A DNA stretch of 64,000 nucleotides from Candidatus Contendibacter sp. (GTDB lineage Bacteria; Pseudomonadota; Gammaproteobacteria; Competibacterales; Competibacteraceae), in the NCBI GenBank assembly GCA_029624675.1, contig JARSSP010000007.1, forward strand, positions 1 through 64,000. The letters run 5' to 3'. Made by a program: the position numbers and the translations under genes. The notes beneath the pieces are model-generated. The model did not search any database. It saw only the letters and a list, made by a program, of their open reading frames with translations, and was not told the DNA's origin. This document shows, in pieces, positions 8,370 through 17,494 of this stretch. Every line of letters begins with the position of its first letter. Within the stretch, counting starts at the first letter, position 1.

Positions 8370-9023
8370 ATGACTTTGCAAATCTGGCTGCTCAATCCAT
8401 ACAAGTTGCATTATAACTGGAACGAATTACGCTCGCAGGTTGCAACCTTGATGAAACCGGTTGTCAATCTATACGACTCAAAAAATAAAGGCGCCAAATT
8501 CGATTCGGTGTTAGTCAGCAATCGTTACACGATACCGCCAATCACTGCCAAGGATCTCGCGGTCTATGTGGTGCCCACCCCGAACTATGGTTTTATCGGG
8601 ACCGATTTTGGCGAAAGCGGCCATCGGAAAGATGCGGGTGGATTGACATCGGAGCCTTCTGGCGGGCAGTCTTGCAGCGAAGCCTATGTCGGTGATGAGG
8701 AAATTGCCGGTACGAGTGGCGAGTTTATTCAGGTCGATGCCTTGGAGAAAAATCCCAAAGGTGTCTACGTGAACAGAAAAGCGTCTCCCATGCTATTGGC
8801 GAAAGTCATTTATCATGAGCTGATGCACTATGTGACGCCTAAATGGTCTGAAGAGAAGCTGCACAGTTACAAAGGGGTCAGTCTCGGAAAGGATGTGACT
8901 TATGAGTACGCACCGCAATCCGAGGTGGACATCAAGATCCTCGCGGACCATCTGACATCTCACGGCCAACGGTTTTGGACCGGCGCATGGGAAGCCATGC
9001 GAGGGCGAGGCTATGATGTGTGA
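8370..9023 (+). CDS. Hypothetical protein with HExxH zinc-metalloprotease motif
   Basis: The protein is 217 residues from the ATG at 8370, chosen because GGAG sits 6 nt before it; a TTG at 8358 is in frame but less likely. The one clear motif is VIYHELMHYVTPKW, a HExxH zinc-binding helix of gluzincin/metzincin type. A possible third ligand (His or Glu) lies in the downstream YEYAPQSEVDIKILADHLTSH. No signal peptide or membrane segment is visible, so it appears cytoplasmic or exported by another route. Base composition is visibly more AT-rich than the neighbours, which suggests acquisition by transfer. I do not recognise the family. A peptidase role is plausible but unproven. Confidence 0.6.
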   Translation: MTLQIWLLNPYKLHYNWNELRSQVATLMKPVVNLYDSKNKGAKFDSVLVSNRYTIPPITAKDLAVYVVPTPNYGFIGTDFGESGHRKDAGGLTSEPSGGQSCSEAYVGDEEIAGTSGEFIQVDALEKNPKGVYVNRKASPMLLAKVIYHELMHYVTPKWSEEKLHSYKGVSLGKDVTYEYAPQSEVDIKILADHLTSHGQRFWTGAWEAMRGRGYDV

Positions 9024-9074
9024 GGATAGGGTTGAGGGTCAGCGGATCGCCATGCAGGCATAGGCGCTACGCTA

Positions 9075-9326
9075 TCAATGCCCGATTTGAAACAAAGCCC
9101 GGCAGATTTTGCCGAGCGCTTCCGGGGTAAAATCGGTTCCATAGGTCCGCAGGAAAATCTGCTTCCTCAATTCCATGCCACGATAACCCTGAGCTTCCAG
9201 GCTGGCCGTCATAATCCGGCGGGCCATGGAGAACATGTCCCCGCCCATGGCCACCCGTTCCGCCCCGGAGCGTTGCATGAGCAATTCTCGCCATCGAGCC
9301 GCCATTGCCGGCGATGTATCGCTCAA
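9075..9326 (-). CDS. Small conserved hypothetical protein (83 aa)
   Basis: The protein starts at a TTG (9326) with a strong GGAGG 7-9 nt upstream on the minus strand, which decides the start over longer reading frames. The sequence (RWRELLMQRSGAERVAMGGD, then MFSMARRIMTASL and ELRKQIFLRTYGTDFTPEAL) has the pattern of a small helical protein seen in many bacteria, with a conserved FLRxYGxDF segment. It has no catalytic motif or membrane segment. No function is known to me. It lies alone between the HExxH gene and tRNA-Leu. Confidence 0.6.
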   Translation of the reverse strand: MSDTSPAMAARWRELLMQRSGAERVAMGGDMFSMARRIMTASLEAQGYRGMELRKQIFLRTYGTDFTPEALGKICRALFQIGH

Positions 9327-9445
9327 GAGCGCACCTCCTCATTCGGCGCAGCTTATCGCGGCAAGGACTGTGCTATAAGGGTCTGAAGGGTGGGGGAACA
9401 TCGGCGAGGCTTCGACCAGCGCCGATGACAAGCCCCTGAAACGCG

Positions 9446-9473
9446 AAAAAGCCCGGTCGAGACCGAGCTTTTT
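9446..9473 (-). terminator. Rho-independent terminator after tRNA-Leu
   Basis: The inverted repeat has arms AAAAAGCCCGGTC and GACCGAGCTTTTT around a very short loop, with A and T tracts on both sides. It lies just 3' of the minus-strand tRNA gene and could act in both directions. Confidence 0.75.
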
Positions 9474-9481
9474 CTTCAATC

Positions 9482-9568
9482 TGGTGCCGAAGAGAGGACT
9501 TGAACCTCCACTGGGTTACCCCAACTAAGACCTGAACCTAGCGCGTCTACCAATTCCGCCACTTCGGC
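9482..9568 (-). tRNA. tRNA-Leu (CAG anticodon)
   Basis: The minus-strand sequence begins GCCGAAGTGGCGGAATTGG, has a CAG anticodon in the loop context TTCAGGT, a long class II variable arm, a T arm with GGTTCAAGTCC and an encoded CCA at 9484-9482. The seven-base acceptor stem GCCGAAG/CTTCGGC pairs fully. Its 87-nt length fits a bacterial tRNA-Leu. A terminator hairpin follows it. Confidence 0.96.
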
Positions 9569-9682
9569 TGGGTGGCTATCGAACCGCCCCTCGGCGGTGA
9601 CGGCGCAATATACGGATTGACCCCCAAACTGTCAACCGATTCTCTTTACCTCCTTCCACAACCTCCCTGCAACGAACCCAAG

Positions 9683-11926
9683 ATGACTCATAAAAAACGT
9701 AGTTCCTGGCGCCAGCTCGATCCCTTCCTGGCCCGGGAACGAGAGAAGTATGGCGAAACCATTCCCAGCCGCGAATTCATCCTCCAGACCCTGGAAGAAC
9801 GTGGGATGCCGCTCACGCTGGAGGAACTCCGCGCCGAGTGGCGACTGGAGAGCGACTGGGAAATCGAGGCTCTGTCCCGCCGCCTGCGGGCGATGGAGCG
9901 CGACGGCCAACTGATCCGCAACCGCCGCGAGGGCTACGGGCCGGTCGCCAAGATGAACCTGGTGACCGGGCGAGTGATCGGCCACGCCGAGGGCCACGGT
10001 TTCCTGATTCCCGACGAAGGCGGCGACAGCCTGTTCCTTTCCCCCCGCCAGATGCGCAAGCTGCTCCACGGTGACCGGGCGGTGGCGCGGGTGATCGGCG
10101 TGGACTACCGGGGCCGGCGCGAGGGCGCGGTGGTCGAGGTCATCGAGCGCAACACCGAAACGGTGGTGGGCCGGTTCTGCGAGGAACGCGGCGCCTGCTT
10201 CGTCATTCCCGACAACAAACGCATCAATCAGGACATCATGGTGCCGCCCGACGGGCGCGGCGCGGCGCAAGCCGGTCAGATCGTGATCGTCGAGTTGATC
10301 GAACAGCCCAGTTCCCAGAACCGGCCGCTGGGCCGGGTCAAGGAGGTGCTTGGCGAACACATGGCGCCAGGCATGGAGGTGCGCATCGCCATCGCCAGCC
10401 ACGGCATTCCGGTGGAATGGCCGGAGGCGGTCCTGGTGGAAGCCCGCCAGTATGGCGAGGCGGTGCCCGAGTCCGCCAAGGAGGGTCGCTGGGATTTGCG
10501 CGCCACGCCGCTGGTGACCATCGACGGCATCACGGCGCGCGATTTCGACGACGCGGTGTATTGCGAGCGGCGCGGGAACAACTGGCGGCTGCTGGTAGCC
10601 ATCGCCGACGTGTCCTGGTACGTGCGGCCGGGTACGGCGCTGGACCACGAGGCGCGGCGGCGCGGTAATTCGGTGTATTTTCCGGATCGGGCCATTCCCA
10701 TGCTGCCCGAGGCGCTGTCCAACGGCCTGTGCTCGCTCAATCCCGAGGTGGATCGGCTGTGCCTGGTCTGCGAGATGACGCTCAACGCCGAGGGTCGCAT
10801 CATCCGCTCCCGCTTCGCCGAGGCGGTGATGCGCTCCCACGCCCGGCTGACTTACGACACGGTGGCGGCCATCGTCGCCGACCGCGATCCCCGGGTCCGC
10901 GCCGAGTACGCCGGGGTGGTTCCCCATCTGGATCGCCTGCACGAGTTGTACCGACTGTTGCGGGCGACCCGGGAGCAGCGTGGGGCGATGGATTTCGACA
11001 CCCAGGAGACGGTGATCGAATACAGCGCGGAGCGCAAGATCGAACGCATCCTGCCGACCGAGCGCAACGACGCTCACCGGCTGATCGAAGAGTGCATGAT
11101 CGCCGCCAACGTGGCGGCGGCGCGATTTCTGCAACGCCAGAAGATGCCGGGCCTGTACCGCATTCACGAGGGACCGACCGAGGACCGGCTGAACAAGCTG
11201 CGGGCCTTTCTGGGCGAGTTGGGGCTGGGGCTGGGCGGCGGCGATAAACCCTCGCCGCTGGACTATACCCGGCTGCTGGAACGGGTCCGCGACCGGCCCG
11301 ACGCCCATCTGATCCAGACCGTGATGCTGCGCTCGCTGGCGCAGGCCGTCTACAGTCCCGGTAATGTCGGTCATTTCGGGCTGGCGCTGGACGCCTACGC
11401 CCATTTCACTTCGCCGATCCGCCGCTATCCCGACTTGCAGGTGCATCGCGCCATCCGCCATGCGCTGAACGGCGGCAAGGCGGTCGATTTCCCCTATAAC
11501 CATGCCGAACTGATCGGCCTGGGCGAACACTGTTCGATGACCGAGCGGCGGGCCGACGAGGCGGTGCGCGACGCGGTGGAATGGCTGAAGTGCGAATACA
11601 TGCTGGACAAGGTCGGCCAGGTCTTCGACGGCATCATTACCGGGGTCACGGGCTTTGGCTTGTTCGTGGAATTGCGCGGCGTGTTCGTGGAAGGGCTGGT
11701 GCATGTCACCTCCCTGCGGAATGATTACTATCAATTCGATCCGGTCGGCCATCGCCTGCACGGCGAGCGCTCCGGGCAGGTCTACCGGCTGGGCGACCGG
11801 CTGACGGTGCGAGTCGTGCGGGTGGACTTGGACGAACGCAAGATCGATTTTGAGCCGGTCGAGAACGAACGCCGCGAGAGTGGTCAGCGCAACCGCTGGA
11901 ATCGTGGCCGCCGCCGGAAGGAATAA
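9683..11926 (+). CDS. rnr: Ribonuclease R
   Basis: A 747-residue 3'-5' exoribonuclease of the RNB family, which degrades structured RNA, helps turn over rRNA and mRNA, and works with trans-translation. In order: an N-terminal winged-helix region (REFILQTLEERGMPLTLEEL), cold-shock-like domains, the RNB catalytic domain with ARDFDDAVYCERR (the Asp cluster that binds Mg2+), the FTSPIRRYPDLQVHRAI motif and a C-terminal S1 domain (GVTGFGLFVELRGVFVEGLV). The tail is short and basic. The ATG at 9683 gives the usual MTxxK-type start; the frame stays open upstream. rlmB follows 5 nt later, the normal rnr-rlmB pair. Confidence 0.96.
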   Translation: MTHKKRSSWRQLDPFLAREREKYGETIPSREFILQTLEERGMPLTLEELRAEWRLESDWEIEALSRRLRAMERDGQLIRNRREGYGPVAKMNLVTGRVIGHAEGHGFLIPDEGGDSLFLSPRQMRKLLHGDRAVARVIGVDYRGRREGAVVEVIERNTETVVGRFCEERGACFVIPDNKRINQDIMVPPDGRGAAQAGQIVIVELIEQPSSQNRPLGRVKEVLGEHMAPGMEVRIAIASHGIPVEWPEAVLVEARQYGEAVPESAKEGRWDLRATPLVTIDGITARDFDDAVYCERRGNNWRLLVAIADVSWYVRPGTALDHEARRRGNSVYFPDRAIPMLPEALSNGLCSLNPEVDRLCLVCEMTLNAEGRIIRSRFAEAVMRSHARLTYDTVAAIVADRDPRVRAEYAGVVPHLDRLHELYRLLRATREQRGAMDFDTQETVIEYSAERKIERILPTERNDAHRLIEECMIAANVAAARFLQRQKMPGLYRIHEGPTEDRLNKLRAFLGELGLGLGGGDKPSPLDYTRLLERVRDRPDAHLIQTVMLRSLAQAVYSPGNVGHFGLALDAYAHFTSPIRRYPDLQVHRAIRHALNGGKAVDFPYNHAELIGLGEHCSMTERRADEAVRDAVEWLKCEYMLDKVGQVFDGIITGVTGFGLFVELRGVFVEGLVHVTSLRNDYYQFDPVGHRLHGERSGQVYRLGDRLTVRVVRVDLDERKIDFEPVENERRESGQRNRWNRGRRRKE

Positions 11927-11931
11927 GCGCC

Positions 11932-12690
11932 ATGGCCGAGCAACTGATTCACGGGCTGCACGCGGTGGCGGCGGCGCTCAGCCACGAGCCAGAGCAGGTG
12001 CGTGGACTGTGGGTGGAGCGCCAGCGGCGCGATGGGCGAATGCAATCCTTGCTCGATCAGGCCGCCGGGCGCGAAGTACCGGTTCACTGGGCCGACCGGG
12101 CGGAATTGGACCGATTGAGCGGCGGCGCGCGTCATCAGGGCGTGGTCGCGCGACTGGCGATCCGTTCGCGCGGCCACGATGAGGCGGATTTGCCCGCCCT
12201 GTTGGCGGCGGCGCGCGAGCCGGCGCTGCTGTTGGCGCTGGACGGGGTGCAGGACCCGCACAATCTGGGCGCCTGCCTGCGTAGCGCGGCGGCGGCGGGA
12301 GTGCAGGCGGTGATCGCGCCCGTCGACCGCGCCGCCGGCCTGAACGCGACGGTGCGCAAGGTGGCCAGTGGCGCGGCGGAAAGGGTCCCGTTCGTGCCCG
12401 TCGTCAATCTGGCGCGGGCGCTGCGCGGTCTCCAGGAACAGGGCGTGTGGATCGTCGGCGCGGCGGGCGAAGCGGACGCCACCCTGTACGAGGTGGATTT
12501 CACTCCGCCGACCGTCATCGTGCTGGGCGCGGAGGAGAAGGGCCTGCGGCGGCTGACCCGTGAGGTTTGCGACCGGCTGGCGCGGATTCCGATGGCGGCT
12601 GGCATGGAGAGTTTGAACGTATCGGTGGCGGCGGGGGTTTTCCTGTTCGAGGCGCGGCGGCAACGCGGCGCGAATGGCGGACGAGGCTAA
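11932..12690 (+). CDS. rlmB: 23S rRNA (guanosine-2251-2'-O)-methyltransferase RlmB
   Basis: A 252-residue SpoU-family (SPOUT) methyltransferase that uses SAM to methylate the ribose of G2251 in the P-loop region of 23S rRNA. The N-terminal substrate-binding part starts IHGLHAVAAAL. The catalytic domain carries the three family motifs: DGVQDPHNLGACLRSA, IVLGAEEKGLRRLT and IPMAAGMESLNVSVAAGVFL, which form the knotted SAM site. It starts 5 nt after rnr stops and is surely in the same transcript. Confidence 0.96.
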   Translation: MAEQLIHGLHAVAAALSHEPEQVRGLWVERQRRDGRMQSLLDQAAGREVPVHWADRAELDRLSGGARHQGVVARLAIRSRGHDEADLPALLAAAREPALLLALDGVQDPHNLGACLRSAAAAGVQAVIAPVDRAAGLNATVRKVASGAAERVPFVPVVNLARALRGLQEQGVWIVGAAGEADATLYEVDFTPPTVIVLGAEEKGLRRLTREVCDRLARIPMAAGMESLNVSVAAGVFLFEARRQRGANGGRG

Positions 12691-12704
12691 GCCATGGGAT
12701 TCGG

Positions 12705-15143
12705 TCAGGGCGCGCGGGGTTCAAGCCGCAACCGATGCGCCGTGGGTCCGGGCAGCAAGGGCGAAGGTTCGCCGGTGGCCCAGGCGGCGTGCCCGGCCCG
12801 GTAGAAGGGCGACAGAGGATGGCCGCTTTGGCCGCCGGGCAGGTGGAGAATGCCGTCCCGTTCGCGGCCCGGCGCGACGGCCAGCCGTTCGGACGCGCCG
12901 CTGCCCGAGGTTTGAACGCGTGGCATGTGCAGTTCGCCCGGCAGGGCCTGCGCGGGCAGGTCGAGCCAGCCGCTCAGCCAGGGTAAAAAGCGGCTGAACG
13001 GATGCTGGATGTGGACCTGGTTGTAATCGCCCCAGGTGTGCGCCGCCAGCGGTCGGCCGTCGGCGGTCAGTTCCGCCAACGTGGCGTCCGCCGCATCCAG
13101 CAGCAGCGCCGACCAGTCGGGATAACGCGGATCAAGCAAATGCGGCGGCCGCTGGGAGACCAGTTGCCACAACGGCCCTTCGCTTTGCCGGAGCAGGCTG
13201 TAATCGAAACGCGGATCGGCTTGTCGGCAGGCGGCGGTCAATGGCGCGAACGCTCGTTTCCAGACCTGGAGGCGGAAAGCGCGCACCGCCCGGTAGCCAA
13301 CGGAATCCACCGCCGCTCGCCCACCCCAGTCGGCGACATAATGCCGCAGCTCCTCCCGACGTGGGTTGGCCCGCGTGGTGTCCGGCGTCAGCGTCGCCAG
13401 CAGCAGCTCGCGCCAACGCGCCAGAAACAACGCCCGGTCGTCGAGTTGCAGGGTCAGGAAATCCTGCTCGTCGAACCGGTCCCGCGCCAGCAAGCCATCC
13501 CGAATTTGTCGGGCGCGGGCGCCGAGCATGTAGCCGCCGTCGCCCACTTGTTTTAGCCACGCCTCGTCCACCACCCGACCGTTGGCGGTCCACAGGCGAC
13601 CGCCGGGCGGGTCGACGATACGCGGATACTCGGCCGGCTCCAACCACCCGGACCAGCCGCGCCGGCCATCGGCCCAGGAGGAAGGCAAGCGACCCCCATG
13701 GCCGAAGCGGCGGGGAATCGGACCGGACAGGGTCCAGGCGATGTGGCCGTCGGCGTCGGCCAACAGAACGTTCTGGGCCGGCGCCCCGGCTCGGTTGACG
13801 ATGTCGAGGGCGGCGTTCACCGTATCGGCTCCTTCCAGCGCCAGCAGGTTGAGATTCACCGCCCGCGCGTCGTGCGCCACCCAGCGCAGCGCCCGTTGCC
13901 GACCTTGGTGGTCGCGGTCCACCACCGGTCCCCAGAGGGTTTCTAGGATTTCCAACTGCTCGGGCGGGGCGTCCTTGGCCGTGAGGACTTCCTGCAACCG
14001 GGTGAAGGGGCGTGGTCCCTCGGGAGTCTGGTAGGTTCCGGGTTCCAAGCCTGGTTCCAGAATCACGAGATCGGCCCAATCTCCCTCGCTGTTGGTGTGC
14101 CCCCAAGCGAGGTGACCGTTGCTGCCCGCGACGATGGCCGGCGCGCCAGGCAGTGTGACCCCATGGATGCGTCGCTCGCCGCCGCGCTCGTCGGGATAAA
14201 CGAACGTGGCTCGATACCAGATGTTGGGCAGACGTAGCGCCAGATGCATGTCGTTGGCCAGCAGCGCGCCCCCATGGGTGGTCAACCGACCGGCGACCGC
14301 CCAGTTGTTGCTGCCGCTAACCATTTCGTCGGATGGGGTCGAAAATTCGGTCACCTTCGGCTCCTCTCCCACCGGCGGACGAGGGGAGTCAGGGTGACGC
14401 AGGTCGAAAACTTCGGGACCGGGCGGCGGTGGCGGCGGAAAAGGTTCACCTTGCAGCGGCGCGTCCCACTCGGTGCCGGGAGGATCGAGAAACGCGGCGA
14501 GTTTAGGTGGCAATCGGTCGCGCAACACGCCCCGCGCCGACTCACGCAGCCATTGTTGGTTCTGCAAATCCAGATACATCGCGTAGACCACCAACGCCGT
14601 ATCCTCGGGCCGCCAGAGCTTGGGCGCGGTTCGCAGCAGCAAATACTCGAACGACGGGGCCGACAGGGCGGCAAGTCCGGCGTTGACCCCGGCGGTGTAG
14701 GCGACGATCAGCGCCTGGTCCACAGGTAGCGCCGCCGCCAGCGCTTGGCGGGCGCGCTGGCGGAAGCGGTGCAAACGGTGGGCGCGGTCCAGATTCAGCG
14801 CCGCCGCGCCGACCAGGGCCGCCAACTCACCCGCCGCCGTTCGCCGCAGCAAATCCATCTGAAAGAACCGTTCCTGGGCGTGAATGAAGCCGGTGGCGCG
14901 GGCTACGTCCAGCCGGTTTTCGCCCCGGATCGTCGGGATGCCGAGGGAGTCACGCTCGACGGTGACCGGCGCGCTCAGGCCGGTCAGCGGCGCCGCGCCG
15001 TCCAACTGCGCCAGGCTGCCGTGTAACCGAAGATAGAGCCAACCGCCGACCCCGATCAGCACTGCCAGGAGGCCGAGGGTGACCAGCAATGCCCAGCGCC
15101 GCTGGCGGTAACGAGCTTGCGATGGATTACCGAATGGGCGCAT
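12705..15143 (-). CDS. Penicillin acylase-family N-terminal nucleophile hydrolase
   Basis: An 812-residue protein of the penicillin amidase (S45) family. A basic N-terminus and one transmembrane segment (residues ~17-38, LLVTLGLLAVLIGVGGWLYL) act as signal anchor, so the enzyme should face the periplasm. The alpha part includes the GIPTIRGENRLDVARATGF motif. A proline-rich linker precedes SGSNNWAVAG, where Ser278 would become the N-terminal nucleophile after self-cleavage. The beta part has HLAWGHTNSEGDWADL. Relatives hydrolyse amides such as beta-lactam side chains or acyl-homoserine lactones, so quorum quenching is one possibility; the substrate cannot be read from sequence. The ATG at 15143 is preferred because the longer frame adds 26 unrelated residues. 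Confidence 0.88.
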   Translation of the reverse strand: MRPFGNPSQARYRQRRWALLVTLGLLAVLIGVGGWLYLRLHGSLAQLDGAAPLTGLSAPVTVERDSLGIPTIRGENRLDVARATGFIHAQERFFQMDLLRRTAAGELAALVGAAALNLDRAHRLHRFRQRARQALAAALPVDQALIVAYTAGVNAGLAALSAPSFEYLLLRTAPKLWRPEDTALVVYAMYLDLQNQQWLRESARGVLRDRLPPKLAAFLDPPGTEWDAPLQGEPFPPPPPPGPEVFDLRHPDSPRPPVGEEPKVTEFSTPSDEMVSGSNNWAVAGRLTTHGGALLANDMHLALRLPNIWYRATFVYPDERGGERRIHGVTLPGAPAIVAGSNGHLAWGHTNSEGDWADLVILEPGLEPGTYQTPEGPRPFTRLQEVLTAKDAPPEQLEILETLWGPVVDRDHQGRQRALRWVAHDARAVNLNLLALEGADTVNAALDIVNRAGAPAQNVLLADADGHIAWTLSGPIPRRFGHGGRLPSSWADGRRGWSGWLEPAEYPRIVDPPGGRLWTANGRVVDEAWLKQVGDGGYMLGARARQIRDGLLARDRFDEQDFLTLQLDDRALFLARWRELLLATLTPDTTRANPRREELRHYVADWGGRAAVDSVGYRAVRAFRLQVWKRAFAPLTAACRQADPRFDYSLLRQSEGPLWQLVSQRPPHLLDPRYPDWSALLLDAADATLAELTADGRPLAAHTWGDYNQVHIQHPFSRFLPWLSGWLDLPAQALPGELHMPRVQTSGSGASERLAVAPGRERDGILHLPGGQSGHPLSPFYRAGHAAWATGEPSPLLPGPTAHRLRLEPRAP

Positions 15144-15334
15144 GACCTTGATTCTCACCGTCGTTGCTTCCAGTTTGGAACAAGGTGATGGATTCACCAC
15201 CAAACGGCAAGCACCCATCATCGAGACGATTTATCCAGGCCGGCCACCGACGTTCCATGTTACTATTTCCCCACTCGTGCAGGCTCAATTCGCACGGGTT
15301 TGCGGCCCTTAACAATAATCCTGAGGAAACCATC

Positions 15335-15664
15335 ATGATGAGTCATGTTCCTGACAACAGCCGTCGTCGTTTCATCAAGCTGACCGCCATCGGCCTGGTG
15401 GCCACGCCATTTGCCAACGCCCTGCTGAATAATGTCGCCACCGCTGCTGATCTGATCAGTGAGACCGATCCGTTAGCGGCGGCGATGAAATACAAAGCCG
15501 ATGCTACCCAAGCGGCGGAGCGCAAGGATGCTACGGCGACCTGCGCCAATTGCGCTCTGTATACCGGCAAGGCTGGAGACGCCATGGGTCCCTGCTCGAT
15601 TTTCCAGGGCAAGCTAGTCTCCGCCAAGGGCTGGTGCAACGCCTGGGCCAAGAAGCCGGCCTGA
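15335..15664 (+). CDS. High-potential iron-sulfur protein (HiPIP)
   Basis: A 109-residue precursor. The N-terminus has a twin-arginine signal (SRRRFIKLTA followed by a hydrophobic stretch ending near ATAAD), so the folded cluster protein is exported by Tat to the periplasm. The mature part has four cysteines at 70, 73, 87 and 101 (CANC, GPC, GWC), the classical spacing for one [4Fe-4S] cluster cycling 3+/2+. HiPIPs carry electrons between the cytochrome bc1 complex and terminal acceptors in purple and related bacteria. A GAGG lies about 8 nt before the ATG; two adjacent ATGs are possible starts. It is transcribed alone and divergent from the acylase gene. Confidence 0.95.
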   Translation: MMSHVPDNSRRRFIKLTAIGLVATPFANALLNNVATAADLISETDPLAAAMKYKADATQAAERKDATATCANCALYTGKAGDAMGPCSIFQGKLVSAKGWCNAWAKKPA

Positions 15665-15801
15665 TCATTGTCAAGGCGAAAGGCGAAAGGCAAAGGGCGA
15701 AGGAAGAAGCCGGTTCGGACTTTAGAGGCGTTCTTAGACGGCCTCTCTTATATCGGTGCCGGTTCCCGATCGGTTTTATTGGAACGTGTGGTCCGCAGAT
15801 C

Positions 15802-15881
15802 CGTAGGATGTAGTGAAGGACGAATCGCATCAACCGCATTGTTGGTGATGATGCGGTTATCTTCGTTCACCGCATCCTACG
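15802..15881. repeat. Imperfect inverted repeat with CGTAGGATG/CATCCTACG ends
   Basis: The 80-bp element is bounded by CGTAGGATG and CATCCTACG, with an inner pair (AACCGCAT and ATGCGGTT). It resembles the small intergenic palindromes widespread in proteobacteria. It lies in the 310-bp gap (15665-15974) between HiPIP and the RimK-like gene, where I see no other gene or clear signal. Confidence 0.6.
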
Positions 15882-15974
15882 ACTTCATTCCAGCCTACCC
15901 AATAAAAGTCAAAATCTACCGGGAATTGATATTCGCTGTCCTGGTTACCTTTCATCTTTTACCTTTCGCCTGAT

Positions 15975-17456
15975 TTATTTCCCCCGCTTGCGGTCCAGTC
16001 GCCAGACGAAATCCTCGATGATCGTGCGGTACAGTTCTTCCTTGAGCACCGTATCCTCGACGCCATGATCGATGTTGGGGTTGTCGTTGATTTCGATCAC
16101 CACCACGCCTTTGGCGGTCTGCTTCAAGTCCACCCCATAGAACCCATTGCCGATCAGACCAGCAGCCTTGAGCGCGGTCTTGACCACGATTTCCGGTGCG
16201 TCCTTGGCTGGAAAGGTTTTGGAATCGCCCTCGCGAACACCACGCGCCGGATTGGATTCATGGTTGTAAATCTGCCAGTGCTCCTTGGACATGAAATACT
16301 GACAGACGAACAGAGGGGTTTTGTTGAGAATCCCCACCCGCCAGTCGAACTCGGTGTAGAGAAATTCTTGCGCCAGCACCAGATCGGACGACTTGAACAA
16401 CTTGCCGGCGCTTTCCACCAACTCGGTGCGGTCGTTGACCTTGAACACGCCGCGCGAGAATGATCCGTCGGGGATCTTCAACACAATGGGATAGGCGATC
16501 TCGCTGTCCACTCGCTCCAGATTGTCGCGACGGACGATGACGGTCTTGGGGGTACGGATGCGGTGGGTGCGCAGCAGTTCATCCAGGTACACCTTGTTCG
16601 TGCACTTGAGAATGGAATCAGGATCGTCGATCACCACCATGCCCTCGCTTTCCGCTTTCTTGGCGAACTGGTAGGTGTAGTGATCGATGCCGGTGGTTTC
16701 GCGGATGAACAGGGCGTCGAATTCGGCCAGCCGTCCGTAGTCCTTTTTTTCGATCGGTTCGACATTGACCCCGCATTCGCGGCCGATCTTGATGAACAGT
16801 TGCAGTGCCTTGGGGTTGGAGGGCGGCAGGGTCTCCTTGGGATTTTGCAGCATCGCCAGATCGTAGCGATAGTTGCTACGCGCCCGTGGCTGCCGCCAGC
16901 GCCGGCTGAGATAGGTCGTCAGGGCGCCCATGAACATGTCTTCTTGTTCGACCGACAGTGAATGCAGGTGCAGGGCCTTGATCGTGGCGATGCGCCATTT
17001 GCCCTGCAAGCGAAATTCCACCCGCAGCAGCGGCGCGCGGAAGGCGTCGAACAGTTGCCGGGCCAGTTCCTGCAGTTCCCTGGCGGCGCACTGACCGAAG
17101 CAAATGTCCAGTTCGAAGGCGGTGGCGGTGAAGCCGGGCCGGGGTTTGCCCAGCACCTGCTGAACGTGGTCGTCCAGGTCCTCGATATCCAGGCTGTAGA
17201 TGGATTTGCGGCTGAGATCGTTGAGCGTGCGCACGCTGGGGATGACCCGGTGGCGGCGAGCCTCGGCCAGCAGCGAACAGTAGTAACCGACGCTCAGATA
17301 GCGGTAGCTGCGGCAAAGATTGAGCACGCGCAGGTTGCGGCCGGTGGAGGAGTATTCGGGCTTGGCCAGATAGTCCTTGGCGGCGACGACGGGCAGGTTG
17401 GGAAAATGCGCTTTCCAGTCGGTGGGGTTTTCCACCAGGATGATGTGATCGGCCAT
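15975..17456 (-). CDS. RimK-like ATP-grasp ligase with N-terminal RLAN domain
   Basis: A 493-residue protein. The N-terminal ~200 residues (MADHIILVENPTDWKAHFPN, then CRSYRYLSVGYYCSLLAEA) form the RLAN domain found in front of some RimK-type ligases. The C-terminal half is an ATP-grasp fold with YPIVLKIPDGSFSRGVFKVN for ATP binding and GVVVIEINDNPNIDHGVED for Mg2+ binding. RimK relatives join glutamate or similar amino acids to a protein or peptide carboxylate. The next gene (GNAT plus C39-like peptidase) starts upstream 38 nt away on the same strand; this pairing is conserved in many bacteria and has been predicted to make or process a peptide tag. The true substrate is unknown. Confidence 0.88.
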   Translation of the reverse strand: MADHIILVENPTDWKAHFPNLPVVAAKDYLAKPEYSSTGRNLRVLNLCRSYRYLSVGYYCSLLAEARRHRVIPSVRTLNDLSRKSIYSLDIEDLDDHVQQVLGKPRPGFTATAFELDICFGQCAARELQELARQLFDAFRAPLLRVEFRLQGKWRIATIKALHLHSLSVEQEDMFMGALTTYLSRRWRQPRARSNYRYDLAMLQNPKETLPPSNPKALQLFIKIGRECGVNVEPIEKKDYGRLAEFDALFIRETTGIDHYTYQFAKKAESEGMVVIDDPDSILKCTNKVYLDELLRTHRIRTPKTVIVRRDNLERVDSEIAYPIVLKIPDGSFSRGVFKVNDRTELVESAGKLFKSSDLVLAQEFLYTEFDWRVGILNKTPLFVCQYFMSKEHWQIYNHESNPARGVREGDSKTFPAKDAPEIVVKTALKAAGLIGNGFYGVDLKQTAKGVVVIEINDNPNIDHGVEDTVLKEELYRTIIEDFVWRLDRKRGK

Positions 17457-17494
17457 CGGTTGAACTCGGCGCTCCTGACGCCGTGGAGAGGTGG

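Noticed and set aside
9632..11761. A 709-residue antisense ORF opposite rnr
   Set aside because: rnr is certain on the plus strand; the antisense frame is His/Arg/Gln-rich and matches nothing I know, as expected in GC-rich DNA.
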